A DNA stretch of 33,767 nucleotides from an uncultured Lachnospiraceae bacterium (GTDB taxonomy: Bacteria > Bacillota > Clostridia > Lachnospirales > Lachnospiraceae), in contig CAMBKU010000027.1 in NCBI GenBank assembly GCA_945868305.1, positions 1-33,767 of the forward strand, given 5' to 3'. The first letter of the stretch is position 1. Each line of letters starts with the position of its first letter. Below the pieces are notes generated by a model. That model had not been told where the DNA came from and made no database searches. It was given only the letters and a program-made list of their open reading frames with translations. Shown piece by piece: positions 16,966-23,869 of this stretch. The translations under genes and the position numbers were made by a program.

Positions 16966-17355
16966 TTACTCCTTTTGCTTTTCCAAATAACGGTTGATTG
17001 TTTTTACTTCATTTTGAATCTGGAACATATCGATCACGCATCCAATCAGATAGACTAAAAGCCCCATAACAACAAGAACCCAGACCGGAATACTGCTATA
17101 CCAATCAAAAAAGACTCCTGCCACAAGAAGTAATCCAAGCACTGCCCCGATTTCCAGCAGAATCTCCACCATAAAGTAACGGCTTTCAAATTTTTTTAAC
17201 AAAACCAGTACCACCTGAATCACTACACTGACTGCAAACACCTGATAGACTGTTTCAATGCAGAGAAATCTTCCTCCGTAAAGTTTGGCAACAACCGAAA
17301 GCAGAACAAGCGCTATCCCGGTAATCGCAAATACATTCTGAATCTTACTTTTCAT
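16966..17355 (-). CDS. DUF3021-type four-helix membrane protein
   Basis: A 129-residue protein with four membrane helices (about 8-25, 36-54, 65-83, 89-108) and a short charged tail with a possible coiled coil. Size, topology and position directly after a LytTR gene fit DUF3021. In LytTR regulatory systems of streptococci a small membrane protein holds its LytTR partner inactive; by analogy this could be the membrane-bound inhibitor or sensor here. This is inference, as no binding site is visible. GGAGG precedes the ATG, and one base separates it from the LytTR stop. Confidence 0.8.
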   Translation of the reverse strand: MKSKIQNVFAITGIALVLLSVVAKLYGGRFLCIETVYQVFAVSVVIQVVLVLLKKFESRYFMVEILLEIGAVLGLLLVAGVFFDWYSSIPVWVLVVMGLLVYLIGCVIDMFQIQNEVKTINRYLEKQKE

Positions 17356-17356
17356 T

Positions 17357-17797
17357 TCATCTTTCCTCCAGACGTTTTCGGATTTCTGTCAAATACTTTC
17401 TGGTAACATTGACACGTTCTCCGTTTTTTAAGGTTGCTTCCATTCTGCTATTTCTAAGTGAACAGATACTTTCTAACATATTGAGATTCACAATGCAAAA
17501 TTTGCTGACGCGCACGAATCCTTCCTCTTTCAGTTCTTCCTCCAACTGGTACAGCCGCTGTTCTGAACGATAAATCTCTGTTTTTCCATAAACAAAGGTC
17601 TTTTTATCCACACTTTCCATGTAATAAATATCGGATGCGCTTATCCAGACAGACTGATTACCCTTTCTGCATTTAACTTCTTTTCCGGCATACCTGACTA
17701 CACGTTCTATGTATTTCACTTTTTCCGTCATCCTGCCATACCGGATAAAAACCTCCAGTTCTTCTAAACCCGGACACTCCTCAAGCTTTACTTTCAT
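17357..17797 (-). CDS. LytTR DNA-binding regulator without receiver domain
   Basis: A 146-residue cytoplasmic regulator. Residues 1 to about 40 are a short N-terminal segment with no phosphoacceptor aspartate. The LytTR domain follows from about 45 to 142: ISASDIYYMESVDKKTFVY, RLYQLEEEL, FVRVSKFCIVNLNML and GERVNVTRKYLTEIRKRL. Because it lacks a receiver domain it is not a two-component regulator. It heads an operon with DUF3021 and an ABC exporter. Paired direct repeats of the LytTR type overlap its own promoter, so it probably controls itself and the exporter. Confidence 0.92.
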   Translation of the reverse strand: MKVKLEECPGLEELEVFIRYGRMTEKVKYIERVVRYAGKEVKCRKGNQSVWISASDIYYMESVDKKTFVYGKTEIYRSEQRLYQLEEELKEEGFVRVSKFCIVNLNMLESICSLRNSRMEATLKNGERVNVTRKYLTEIRKRLEER

Positions 17798-17856
17798 TCT
17801 CTTTTCTCTCCATCTCTACGTCTGCAAGCATATCAGCCCTTTATCCAAATTGCAAT

Positions 17857-17902
17857 ATTATGCCTACCAACGTGCAACTTTTGATTACCAAGATACAACT
17901 TT
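17857..17902 (-). promoter_or_regulatory. Paired LytTR-type boxes and -10 of the LytTR/ABC operon
   Basis: Two direct repeats read on the plus strand as TACCAAcgtgCAACTTT (17865-17881) and TACCAAgataCAACTTT (17886-17902). They start 21 bases apart, two helical turns. On the minus strand a CATAAT -10 (17857-17862) follows two bases after the proximal box, and there is no good -35. That is the layout of an activator-dependent promoter. Confidence 0.65.
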
Positions 17903-17934
17903 CCCTATCTCATACCGGGATATTTCTTATTTCA

Positions 17935-17964
17935 ATTGTAGCATCGTGATATATTCAAAGTCAA
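17935..17964 (-). promoter_or_regulatory. Second, upstream promoter of the LytTR operon
   Basis: TTGACT (17959-17964), 18 bases, TACAAT (17935-17940), with TGC just before the -10 (extended type). It would start upstream of the LytTR boxes, so a bound regulator could block it while activating the downstream -10. Confidence 0.6.
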
Positions 17965-17978
17965 CGAACCCGCTAGTT

Positions 17979-18527
17979 TCAGATGAACTTAAAAATTTTC
18001 TTTCCGTCTTTTTCTTCTATTTCAAGGCTGCCATTTTGGATCATTTTTTTTACCTGGCTTCTGGAAAGCCCAAATAATTCTGCTGCAATACGGTCTCCCC
18101 GTAGTTTCAGCCCGCTCTCATTTATCACCTCAACGTAATCATCTGCCTGAAGCGTGCTTGTCGGGATTATCCGGTAAGCAACCCGATCCCAGTCAAGTTC
18201 AGCCCGGTTCTTTAGAAACAGCATTTTATTTTTCCCGTAATATTCGGCAAGTTCTTCCTTATTGGAAAGAAACCCTTCATATTCCTCCTTAGGAATTTCC
18301 TCAGGCCTTTTGCGCTCATAAATACTCAAGTTAAATGTGTGCTTACATTTTTCACACTGGTAAATCAACCAGACATCTATCCGGTTTCCATTTGCATTCA
18401 CCCTGAAATTCTTTGTATTAATATATGTAGATTTTTTTCCGCACCCGGAGCATTTCCGTAAAACCGGATAGGATTCTTTTGCTTCTATTTTATATTCTCT
18501 ATATTCAATTTTTCTTAAATAGCACAT
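17979..18527 (-). CDS. DUF1062 family protein with zinc-ribbon-like cysteines
   Basis: A 182-residue protein that matches the DUF1062 pattern; function unknown. Two CxxC pairs (Cys26/Cys29 and Cys58/Cys61) probably bind zinc. The C-terminal 45 residues (LKLRGDRIAAELFGLSRSQV to the end) resemble an S4-type RNA-binding fold, so RNA binding is possible. This is inference. I start it at 18527, seven bases after AAGGAG. The upstream leader holds two overlapping short reading frames and a strong hairpin that is repeated ahead of the CD3324-type gene. Confidence 0.8.
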   Translation of the reverse strand: MCYLRKIEYREYKIEAKESYPVLRKCSGCGKKSTYINTKNFRVNANGNRIDVWLIYQCEKCKHTFNLSIYERKRPEEIPKEEYEGFLSNKEELAEYYGKNKMLFLKNRAELDWDRVAYRIIPTSTLQADDYVEVINESGLKLRGDRIAAELFGLSRSQVKKMIQNGSLEIEEKDGKKIFKFI

Positions 18528-18556
18528 ATTGCATCTCCTTCTATATTTCTGGAAGT

Positions 18557-18600
18557 GCAAAGGCTATTACTGTTTACTTTTTATTTGCAATAGCCTTTGC
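18557..18600 (-). promoter_or_regulatory. Leader hairpin A, upstream of the DUF1062 gene
   Basis: A perfect 12-bp stem (GCAAAGGCTATT, 18557-18568, with AATAGCCTTTGC, 18589-18600) encloses a 20-base AT-rich loop. There is no U-run, so it is not a terminator. It begins at the stop codon of an 8-codon reading frame and ends about 20 bases before the DUF1062 ribosome site. It is homologous to the hairpin at 19079-19124. Confidence 0.75.
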
Positions 18601-18626
18601 TATGCAAAATGATTTGGTGTGGTCAT
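18600..18626 (-). CDS. 8-codon leader reading frame A (MTTPNHFA)
   Basis: An ATG with AAGGAGGAATTATTT in front encodes MTTPNHFA and a TAG stop that touches hairpin A. The frame has the same length and the same Phe-Ala-stop ending as the one at 19123-19149. Translation is inferred from the ribosome site. It could act as a leader peptide that lets ribosome position control the hairpin. Confidence 0.5.
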   Translation of the reverse strand: MTTPNHFA

Positions 18627-18682
18627 AAATAATTCCTCCTTTTTTTATAAATTGGTGCACAGCACCAATTTTTGCAATCATC
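18623..18682 (-). CDS. 19-codon reading frame upstream of leader frame A
   Basis: ATG to TGA, encoding MIAKIGAVHQFIKKRRNYL. Its TGA overlaps the ATG of the 8-codon frame (ATGA overlap), which suggests coupled translation. GGAAGGAGG lies further upstream, best placed for a three-codon frame MMK-stop that ends just before this ATG. Weak evidence for a real peptide. Confidence 0.3.
   Translation of the reverse strand, partial: DDCKNWCCAPIYKKRRNYL
18650..18672. repeat. Perfect dyad in the DUF1062 leader, terminator-like on the plus strand
   Basis: AAATTGGTGC (18650-18659) pairs with GCACCAATTT (18663-18672) across a 3-base loop; TTTTGC follows on the plus strand. On the minus strand it sits inside the 19-codon frame. 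It could be an RNA hairpin of the leader or a protein-binding dyad. Confidence 0.5.
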
Positions 18683-18732
18683 TATTTCATCATAAAAAGC
18701 CTCCTTCCTTTTTTCCACCTCAACCTTTTTTC

Positions 18733-18768
18733 TAAAAAAATATGAGCCGGCTTTCGCCGACTCACATT
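18733..18768 (-). terminator. Terminator of the CD3324-type gene
   Basis: On the minus strand GTGAGTCGGC-GAAA-GCCGGCTCAT is followed by ATTTTTTT. It is a GC-rich stem with a stable tetraloop, placed directly after the stop codon at 18770. Confidence 0.9.
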
Positions 18769-18769
18769 T

Positions 18770-19045
18770 TTATGCTACGTGCTTCATTTCACGCAATATC
18801 CGCTGTATGCTCTTTTCTGAGAGAAAATATTTTTTAGCAAGCTCCGCCACTTTACTTCCATTTTGATAATCCTGATAGATAAAAGCGTTTCGCTCCTTCA
18901 GCTCCTGGCGTGTCGTTGTATTTTTACCCCATTCCTGCCGATTTCCCGTTTTTTTCGGAATATAGATATTTTCTCCTTCCACATACTGCTGAATTAATTC
19001 TATGATTTCTAAAGGCAGTATTTCCTCTGCTCTCCGATAGCTCAT
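18770..19045 (-). CDS. CD3324-family helix-turn-helix protein
   Basis: A 91-residue protein resembling the CD3324 group, related to the Mor transcription activator C-terminal domain. The N-terminal half includes EIIELIQQYVEGENIYIPK. The C-terminal helix-turn-helix is about residues 63-88 (GSKVAELAKKYFLSEKSIQR). No sensor domain is present. AGGAGGG precedes the ATG. A strong terminator follows. Upstream are an 8-codon frame and hairpin B, and pdxT ends only 31 bases before that frame, so it may share the pdxST transcript. Its DNA target is unknown. Confidence 0.85.
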   Translation of the reverse strand: MSYRRAEEILPLEIIELIQQYVEGENIYIPKKTGNRQEWGKNTTTRQELKERNAFIYQDYQNGSKVAELAKKYFLSEKSIQRILREMKHVA

Positions 19046-19078
19046 TTTTGCCCTCCTAAAATTTATTTTTTCAGGAAC

Positions 19079-19124
19079 AGCAACCGCTATCGCAAATCTT
19101 TTTTATTTTGCAATAGCTGCTGCT
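19079..19124 (-). promoter_or_regulatory. Leader hairpin B, upstream of the CD3324-type gene
   Basis: AGCA/TGCT, GCTAT/ATAGC and GCAAA/TTTGC form a long stem (19079-19096 with 19107-19124) with small internal loops around a T-rich loop. It has no terminator-like U-run. Sequence and position match hairpin A (TAGCA, GCTATTGCAAA, GATAGC/AATAGC). It begins at the stop codon of an 8-codon frame. Confidence 0.7.
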
Positions 19125-19149
19125 ACGCAAAAATAACATATCTTTTCAT
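19123..19149 (-). CDS. 8-codon leader reading frame B (MKRYVIFA)
   Basis: An ATG with AGGGGGATTTGTAC in front encodes MKRYVIFA and TAG. Length, Phe-Ala-stop ending and placement at the foot of a hairpin repeat the arrangement at 18600-18626. Translation is inferred only from the ribosome site. Confidence 0.5.
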   Translation of the reverse strand: MKRYVIFA

Positions 19150-19180
19150 GTACAAATCCCCCTGTCTTTTATATATTGCA

Positions 19181-19765
19181 TCAACCTGCCTGAGCAAGCA
19201 TACTCTGTCTTACCATATCTAAAAAGTACTGATGCACGCTTAAATCCTCATTCAGTTCCGGATGAAATGCCGTTACAAGCTGGTTTCCCTGCCTTGCTGC
19301 AACCACTTTTCCGTCCACTTCTGCTAAGACCTCAGCTCCCTCATATACCTCAGCAATATACGGTGCCCGGATGAAGGTCATCGGGATTTTACCGATTCCT
19401 TTAAACTCAGCCTCGGTATAAAAGCTGCCAAGCTGTCTGCCGTAAGCATTCCGTTTTGCCTTAATGTTCATGGTACCAAGGGCCGGCTTTCCATCCTCTA
19501 CTTTTTCTGCAAGAAGAATCAGCCCTGCACAGGTACCATAAACCGGAAGCCCCTCTTTTATTTTTTCTAAAATCGGTTCATACAAATCGCATTCCCGCAT
19601 CAGTTTTCCCATAACGGTGCTCTCTCCGCCCGGCAGAATCAATGCATCAAAGTGTTTCTCCAAATCCTTTTTCTGGCGAATCTCGAAGCTGTCTGCGCCG
19701 AGCTTTTCCAACATCTTCTCATGCTCGATGAATGCGCCCTGCAATGCCAAAACTGCAACTACCAT
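19181..19765 (-). CDS. pdxT: Pyridoxal 5'-phosphate synthase glutaminase subunit
   Basis: A 194-residue class I glutaminase that feeds ammonia to PdxS for PLP synthesis. LPGGEST (near residue 46), the nucleophile elbow YGTCAGLILL (Cys near 79) and the C-terminal AFHPEL (His/Glu of the triad) are all present. It starts one base after the pdxS stop, so the two are coupled. The two proteins form the 12+12 PLP synthase complex. Confidence 0.97.
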   Translation of the reverse strand: MVVAVLALQGAFIEHEKMLEKLGADSFEIRQKKDLEKHFDALILPGGESTVMGKLMRECDLYEPILEKIKEGLPVYGTCAGLILLAEKVEDGKPALGTMNIKAKRNAYGRQLGSFYTEAEFKGIGKIPMTFIRAPYIAEVYEGAEVLAEVDGKVVAARQGNQLVTAFHPELNEDLSVHQYFLDMVRQSMLAQAG

Positions 19766-19766
19766 A

Positions 19767-20642
19767 TTATTTTCCCCGCTCTGCCATTAAGATTTCGATT
19801 TCCTGTTCATTGATGCCGACCATTGCCTCACCAAGATCCGTAGATAATTCTGCAATCAGCTTTGCATCTGTGTAATTCGTTACCGCTTTTACAATGGCTG
19901 CTGCACGTTTTGCCGGATCACCGGATTTAAAGATACCGGAACCAACGAATACACCTTCCGCACCAAGCTGCATCATAAGCGCTGCATCTGCTGGTGTTGC
20001 AACGCCGCCTGCTGCGAAGTTTACAACCGGAAGTTTTCCGTTTTCATGAACATACTGTACTAAATCCACCGGAACCTGAAGCTGCTTTGCTGCCTCAAAC
20101 AGTTCATCCTCCCGCATATTCTGGATGCGGCGGATTTCGGAATTCATCATACGCATATGACGCACTGCCTGTACAACATCTCCGGTACCCGGTTCGCCCT
20201 TTGTACGAATCATGGATGCGCCTTCTGCAATACGGCGAAGTGCCTCTCCCAAATCCTTGGCGCCGCAGACAAACGGCACTTTAAATTCATGCTTATTAAT
20301 ATGGTAAACATCATCTGCCGGAGATAATACTTCACTTTCGTCTATGTAGTCAATTTCAATTGCTTCCAAAATCTGTGCTTCCACAAAATGACCAATACGG
20401 CATTTTGCCATGACCGGAATAGAAACCGCTTCCTGAATGCCACGAATCATCTTTGGATCGCTCATACGGGAAACTCCCCCTGCCGCACGGATATCCGCAG
20501 GAATCCGCTCTAATGCCATAACTGCACAGGCTCCTGCTTCTTCTGCGATTCTTGCCTGCTCCGGTGTTGTAACATCCATGATGACGCCACCCTTTAACAT
20601 TTGTGCCAGTTCTTTATTTAACTCATATCTGTTCTCTTTCAT
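19767..20642 (-). CDS. pdxS: Pyridoxal 5'-phosphate synthase lyase subunit
   Basis: A 291-residue TIM-barrel enzyme that makes PLP from ribose-5-phosphate, glyceraldehyde-3-phosphate and ammonia. Diagnostic segments are [53 protein letters not shown] (catalytic Lys), DYIDESEVL and [10 protein letters not shown] (second Lys). The length is normal. GGAAGGAAAAAGG precedes the ATG. Its promoter carries two similar TACCAA boxes, which may be operator sites. Confidence 0.97.
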   Translation of the reverse strand: MKENRYELNKELAQMLKGGVIMDVTTPEQARIAEEAGACAVMALERIPADIRAAGGVSRMSDPKMIRGIQEAVSIPVMAKCRIGHFVEAQILEAIEIDYIDESEVLSPADDVYHINKHEFKVPFVCGAKDLGEALRRIAEGASMIRTKGEPGTGDVVQAVRHMRMMNSEIRRIQNMREDELFEAAKQLQVPVDLVQYVHENGKLPVVNFAAGGVATPADAALMMQLGAEGVFVGSGIFKSGDPAKRAAAIVKAVTNYTDAKLIAELSTDLGEAMVGINEQEIEILMAERGK

Positions 20643-20718
20643 GATACCTTTTTCCTTCCATATGCTTTACATCGAATCGATTTTCTATTTCCTATTAATC
20701 TGCTAGCTTATAGAAGGT

Positions 20719-20761
20719 ATTATAGTCCAGATTGGTACTATTAAAAGAACCAATTTTGGTA
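20719..20761 (-). promoter_or_regulatory. pdxST promoter with two related boxes
   Basis: On the minus strand TACCAAAATTGG (20750-20761) and TACCAATCTGGA (20726-20737) start 24 bases apart, just before a TATAAT -10 (20719-20724). There is no good -35. The layout fits activation by a MocR/PdxR-type regulator, which is not in the window; this assignment is inferred. Confidence 0.5.
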
Positions 20762-20764
20762 TTT

Positions 20765-22450
20765 TTATGCAGTCCAGTTTTGATTATTGATAAATTTCTC
20801 CAGAAATTCTTCCTTCGGACAGGGTCTTCCATAATAAAACCCCTGAATATAATCCGGCCCCAATTCTTTGATGCGTGCAAGCTCCTCCGATGTTTCCACG
20901 CCTTCGACACAAATTTTCAACCCAAGACTGTGAACCATCCGGATAATATAAATCATGAGCTGATTCTCATAGTCGTTCTTTAAAGCCTTAACGGTAAAAC
21001 CACGGTCAAGTTTTACGATGTTCGGCGTCATTTCTCCAATATTTTGCAAATTAGAGTAGCCTGTGCCAAAATCATCCAGTGCAATGCAAATTCCGTATTC
21101 TTTTAATTTATTCCACAAATCCTGTATCACTGCGTTATTTTCCAGATGCCCGCTTTCTGTCAATTCTGTTATAATGCTGGATGGCTCCAGTTGCGCCTCC
21201 GTAACGTCTCGGATAATTTCTTCTAAAATCTGGCTTTTTAAAATCTGAATATAAGACAGATTCACGCTGATTTTAAACTCCGGCATAATCTTCTGGCACT
21301 CACGGCACATACGAAGTGCATTTTTTAAAACCCACTTTCCCACCGGAATAATCAGTCCACTATCCTCCAGAATCGGAATAAATTCTGCCGGAGAAATCAT
21401 CTCCGTCTCCGAAATGTGAAAGCGAAGCAGTGTCTCCGCCGCAAACAATCTGCTTTTCTTTACATCAATAATGGGTTGAAAATACAATTCAAAACCATCG
21501 AAATCCTTCGCCACTGCCTTGCGCATTGTCCGCAGGATTTCTCGCCTACGCAGGAATTTCTGATAATCTTCCTCCGAAAAGGTATAAACCTGATTTTTTC
21601 CGCCATTTTTTGCTTTACTCAATGCAAACTGGGAAATACGCATCATCTCACTGTAATCCCTATTTCTTATATCCTCACTGGTAATAATCCCGCCGGAAAC
21701 AGTAAACACTGCCTTATAATTGTTCTGCTCAATAAACTTTTCCAGTTCTCTGCAGATTCCATCATAAGTTTTCTCTGCATCCTGCGCTGTACCACATTCA
21801 CAATCAAGCAATATAAACTCGTCTGCAATGACGCGGTATACCATCTGCCCAGGAGCTGCCGCTTTCTTCATACAATCCGCTACTCCCCGCAAGACAAAAT
21901 CTCCGTATTCCGTCCCAAATTTCTCATTTATTTCCCTAAAATCATCAATACCAATCCGAAGTACATAGCCTCTTTCTAAATTTTTTCTGCCCTGCATAAT
22001 CTTCTCTTTTAATGCCGCTTCACCGAGCAGATTGCTTACATTGTCAGCCATCTGTTTTGCACCGATTTCATTGATACAGCCTAAAAGGAACTGCGTTTTT
22101 CCCCCATCTTCCAGATAGATCTTTCCCTTGCAGTTAATCCAGATGGGCTGTCCATCCCTGCCAATCCAACGATACTGGATATTGTGCGAATCCTTTTCCC
22201 CACGCACCATTTTTCCAAGATCCTCGGTCAGCATGGCAATATCATCCTCATAAACAAACTTTTTGTGTGCCTCCACTACCCGGTGAAACAGATTCGATGG
22301 AATCGCAAAGCGCCCCTCTGCTTTTTCTGATATGTAATAAGTATCATTCGTAATATCGTAAGCAAATAAGTAATCATTCATACAAGGCGCAAATTTTTTT
22401 ATTGTATCACAGACATTTTCAAATGTACTCCCCTTTTTTTCCAATCCCAT
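20765..22450 (-). CDS. PAS-GGDEF-EAL protein, probable c-di-GMP phosphodiesterase
   Basis: About 561 residues, cytoplasmic, with no membrane helix. A PAS-like domain (about 20-135; YRWIGRDGQPIWINCKGKIY) is followed by a GGDEF domain with IADEF at the active site. Two glycines are lost, so it is probably not a cyclase. The EAL domain keeps its catalytic residues: AETLLRF, SVNLSYIQ, ITELTES, ALDDFGTGYSNL, VKLDRG, EGVET and IQGFYYGRP. The likely activity is c-di-GMP hydrolysis. I start it at 22450 after GAGGG. An ATG at 22492 would coincide with the transcription start of the TATAAT promoter and has no ribosome site. Confidence 0.9.
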   Translation of the reverse strand: MGLEKKGSTFENVCDTIKKFAPCMNDYLFAYDITNDTYYISEKAEGRFAIPSNLFHRVVEAHKKFVYEDDIAMLTEDLGKMVRGEKDSHNIQYRWIGRDGQPIWINCKGKIYLEDGGKTQFLLGCINEIGAKQMADNVSNLLGEAALKEKIMQGRKNLERGYVLRIGIDDFREINEKFGTEYGDFVLRGVADCMKKAAAPGQMVYRVIADEFILLDCECGTAQDAEKTYDGICRELEKFIEQNNYKAVFTVSGGIITSEDIRNRDYSEMMRISQFALSKAKNGGKNQVYTFSEEDYQKFLRRREILRTMRKAVAKDFDGFELYFQPIIDVKKSRLFAAETLLRFHISETEMISPAEFIPILEDSGLIIPVGKWVLKNALRMCRECQKIMPEFKISVNLSYIQILKSQILEEIIRDVTEAQLEPSSIITELTESGHLENNAVIQDLWNKLKEYGICIALDDFGTGYSNLQNIGEMTPNIVKLDRGFTVKALKNDYENQLMIYIIRMVHSLGLKICVEGVETSEELARIKELGPDYIQGFYYGRPCPKEEFLEKFINNQNWTA

Positions 22451-22499
22451 TTTTGCATCCCTCTCTTTGTACAAACACTTCTCCTTTTTCATCCATTTT

Positions 22500-22528
22500 A
22501 TTATATAATTTTTTTCAATTTTCTACAA
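22500..22528 (-). promoter_or_regulatory. Promoter of the EAL-domain gene
   Basis: TTGTAG (22523-22528), 17 bases, TATAAT (22500-22505) on the minus strand. The expected transcription start is near 22493, which supports the start codon at 22450 over 22492. Confidence 0.65.
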
Positions 22529-22590
22529 TTCTATTTTGTACTTAATTACCAGAGGCCTGTTACTGACAAGTTCCCTCGTCGCCATAACAG

Positions 22591-22631
22591 AAAACTGTGG
22601 TGAACTCCTCTCACGGCGCCGCCACAGTTTT
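22591..22631. terminator. Terminator downstream of the riboflavin/radical SAM operon
   Basis: AAAACTGTGG (22591-22600) pairs with CCACAGTTTT (22622-22631). The loop holds a CGGCGCCG palindrome, and U-runs occur on both strands. It is about 95 bases past the radical SAM stop codon. Confidence 0.65.
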
Positions 22632-22724
22632 TGTGTATTTCCTTATTAATTATGAGTCTCCGTTAATATTTTAACATACTTTTTTTGATTATTCATTCAT
22701 AAAAAATCGACTCTTTTCGACTTT

Positions 22725-23372
22725 TCAGACAATTCTGTTATTATTTACAACATAAGAAAAGGTTACGATGTTTTTCTTTTGAATCCCCATCTCAAACAGT
22801 TTCCGGCAGGATTTCTCTACATCCTCTCCCGTTGTATACTCCGGTATTTCCGGCACCTTGATGACATATTGATCATCCGGTATTCTTTCTGCGATACTTG
22901 CTATATTCTGCAATACCAAATCCTGCTCTTTGCCCGTATAGCTTCTATAAATATCCGAATCCATAGTTTTCACATCGATAATAAAGGAAAATCGTTCGTT
23001 AAGCAACGGCTTTAGCTGCTTCGGCGGAACATTTAAGGATGTCTCAATATTTATCTGCCACTCCTTCGGACAGCTTTCTGAAAATGCCAAAAGTGCCTGG
23101 CTCTGCAAAAGCGGCTCCCCGCCGCCAAAGGTCACTCCACCATTTGTATATACAAAATAACAGTGGTCAACCGCAAGTTCCTCTGCCAGTTCTTCCACTG
23201 TCACTTCACGCATCCGCTCTTTTTGCTCCAATTCCCAGGCATTGATACAATATCGGCAGGAAAGGGGACATCCTGGCAGGGCAACAAGTGTCGTAATCCC
23301 TTTCCCATCTGTTTTCATTCGATGTCTGTTTATCCCAAGCACCCTGATTTTTTCCCCGGTTGCATTTTTCAT
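22725..23372 (-). CDS. Radical SAM protein of the activase-like short class
   Basis: A 215-residue cytoplasmic radical SAM enzyme. The cluster motif is Cys35-x3-Cys39-x2-Cys42 (CPLSCRYC), and GGGEP at 83-87 binds SAM. FIIDVKTMDSDIYRSYTG is the strand-helix motif seen in glycyl-radical-enzyme activases. Size fits the NrdG/PflA-like group, but neither a glycyl radical enzyme nor a class III ribonucleotide reductase is next to it. It follows the Cys-cluster gene by 17 bases, which follows ribH by 27, so all may be read from the rib operon. GAGGGAG precedes the ATG. Substrate unknown. Confidence 0.85.
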   Translation of the reverse strand: MKNATGEKIRVLGINRHRMKTDGKGITTLVALPGCPLSCRYCINAWELEQKERMREVTVEELAEELAVDHCYFVYTNGGVTFGGGEPLLQSQALLAFSESCPKEWQINIETSLNVPPKQLKPLLNERFSFIIDVKTMDSDIYRSYTGKEQDLVLQNIASIAERIPDDQYVIKVPEIPEYTTGEDVEKSCRKLFEMGIQKKNIVTFSYVVNNNRIV

Positions 23373-23389
23373 AACTTTTCTCCCTCAAT

Positions 23390-23842
23390 CTATTCTTCTG
23401 CAAACTCCTCCGGCTCTGTGCCATTTTCCGTCCCATCCGGTACATAAGAGACATCGCCTTCAATATCTGTCACTTCTGTTTCCGCAGACTGTTCGGTTTC
23501 CCATTCGATTTCGGGATTATATGTCTCCCCACCTTCGTAGGTTGAAATCCCTGTATTGGGACCACAGCCGGATAAAGTTATGGCTGCAGCCGCCGTAAGA
23601 CCTGCGGCTGCCACCCTTCTTTTTCTCGTTTTTTCATCCATCCGGCTTTCATACAATGCTGCATTCAAAAGTGCTTCTTCACTTTTGCATTTTGGACAGG
23701 TACCGCTGCAGTAGCCTTTGTAGGTACATTCTGTCTGATGCAGGTTTATCCCCAGATTCTCTGCCATTTTTGCGCGAATCTCCTTTAACTGCCTGCATTT
23801 TTCCCTATGGATTTTCGCCAGTTCTTCTTTACTTTTTCTCAT
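23390..23842 (-). CDS. Cys-cluster protein with internal hydrophobic lipobox-like segment
   Basis: A 150-residue protein that I do not recognise as a named family. Residues 1-60 are charged and helical and hold His35, Cys39, Cys45, Cys49 and Cys52; CSGTCPKC has the CxxxCxxC spacing of radical SAM clusters. After RKRR (73-76) comes a hydrophobic stretch that ends LSGCG (Cys93), like a lipoprotein signal but placed inside the protein. The tail (95-150) is acidic and low in complexity. GGGAGAAAT precedes the ATG. It lies directly before a radical SAM gene, so it may be its substrate or its electron or cluster partner. This is inference. Confidence 0.8.
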   Translation of the reverse strand: MRKSKEELAKIHREKCRQLKEIRAKMAENLGINLHQTECTYKGYCSGTCPKCKSEEALLNAALYESRMDEKTRKRRVAAAGLTAAAAITLSGCGPNTGISTYEGGETYNPEIEWETEQSAETEVTDIEGDVSYVPDGTENGTEPEEFAEE

Positions 23843-23869
23843 AGCTCATTTCTCCCTTTTACTCATTTC

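Noticed and set aside
18574-19149. Reading through the TAG of both short leader frames gives similar peptides (Gln-x-Leu-Leu-Gln-x-Lys), suggesting amber recoding.
   Set aside because: The similarity is explained by conserved RNA sequence in the hairpin arm, and the frames stop soon after. No sign of pyrrolysine genes or other recoding signals in the window.
22506-22724. A c-di-GMP riboswitch ahead of the EAL-domain gene.
   Set aside because: The conserved GEMM segments are missing, and the hairpin at 22591-22631 lies upstream of the EAL promoter and fits a terminator of the preceding operon.
22725-23372. Assignment of the radical SAM gene as nrdG or pflA.
   Set aside because: Neither a class III ribonucleotide reductase nor a pyruvate formate-lyase gene is adjacent, and the sequence outside the core motifs is not diagnostic.
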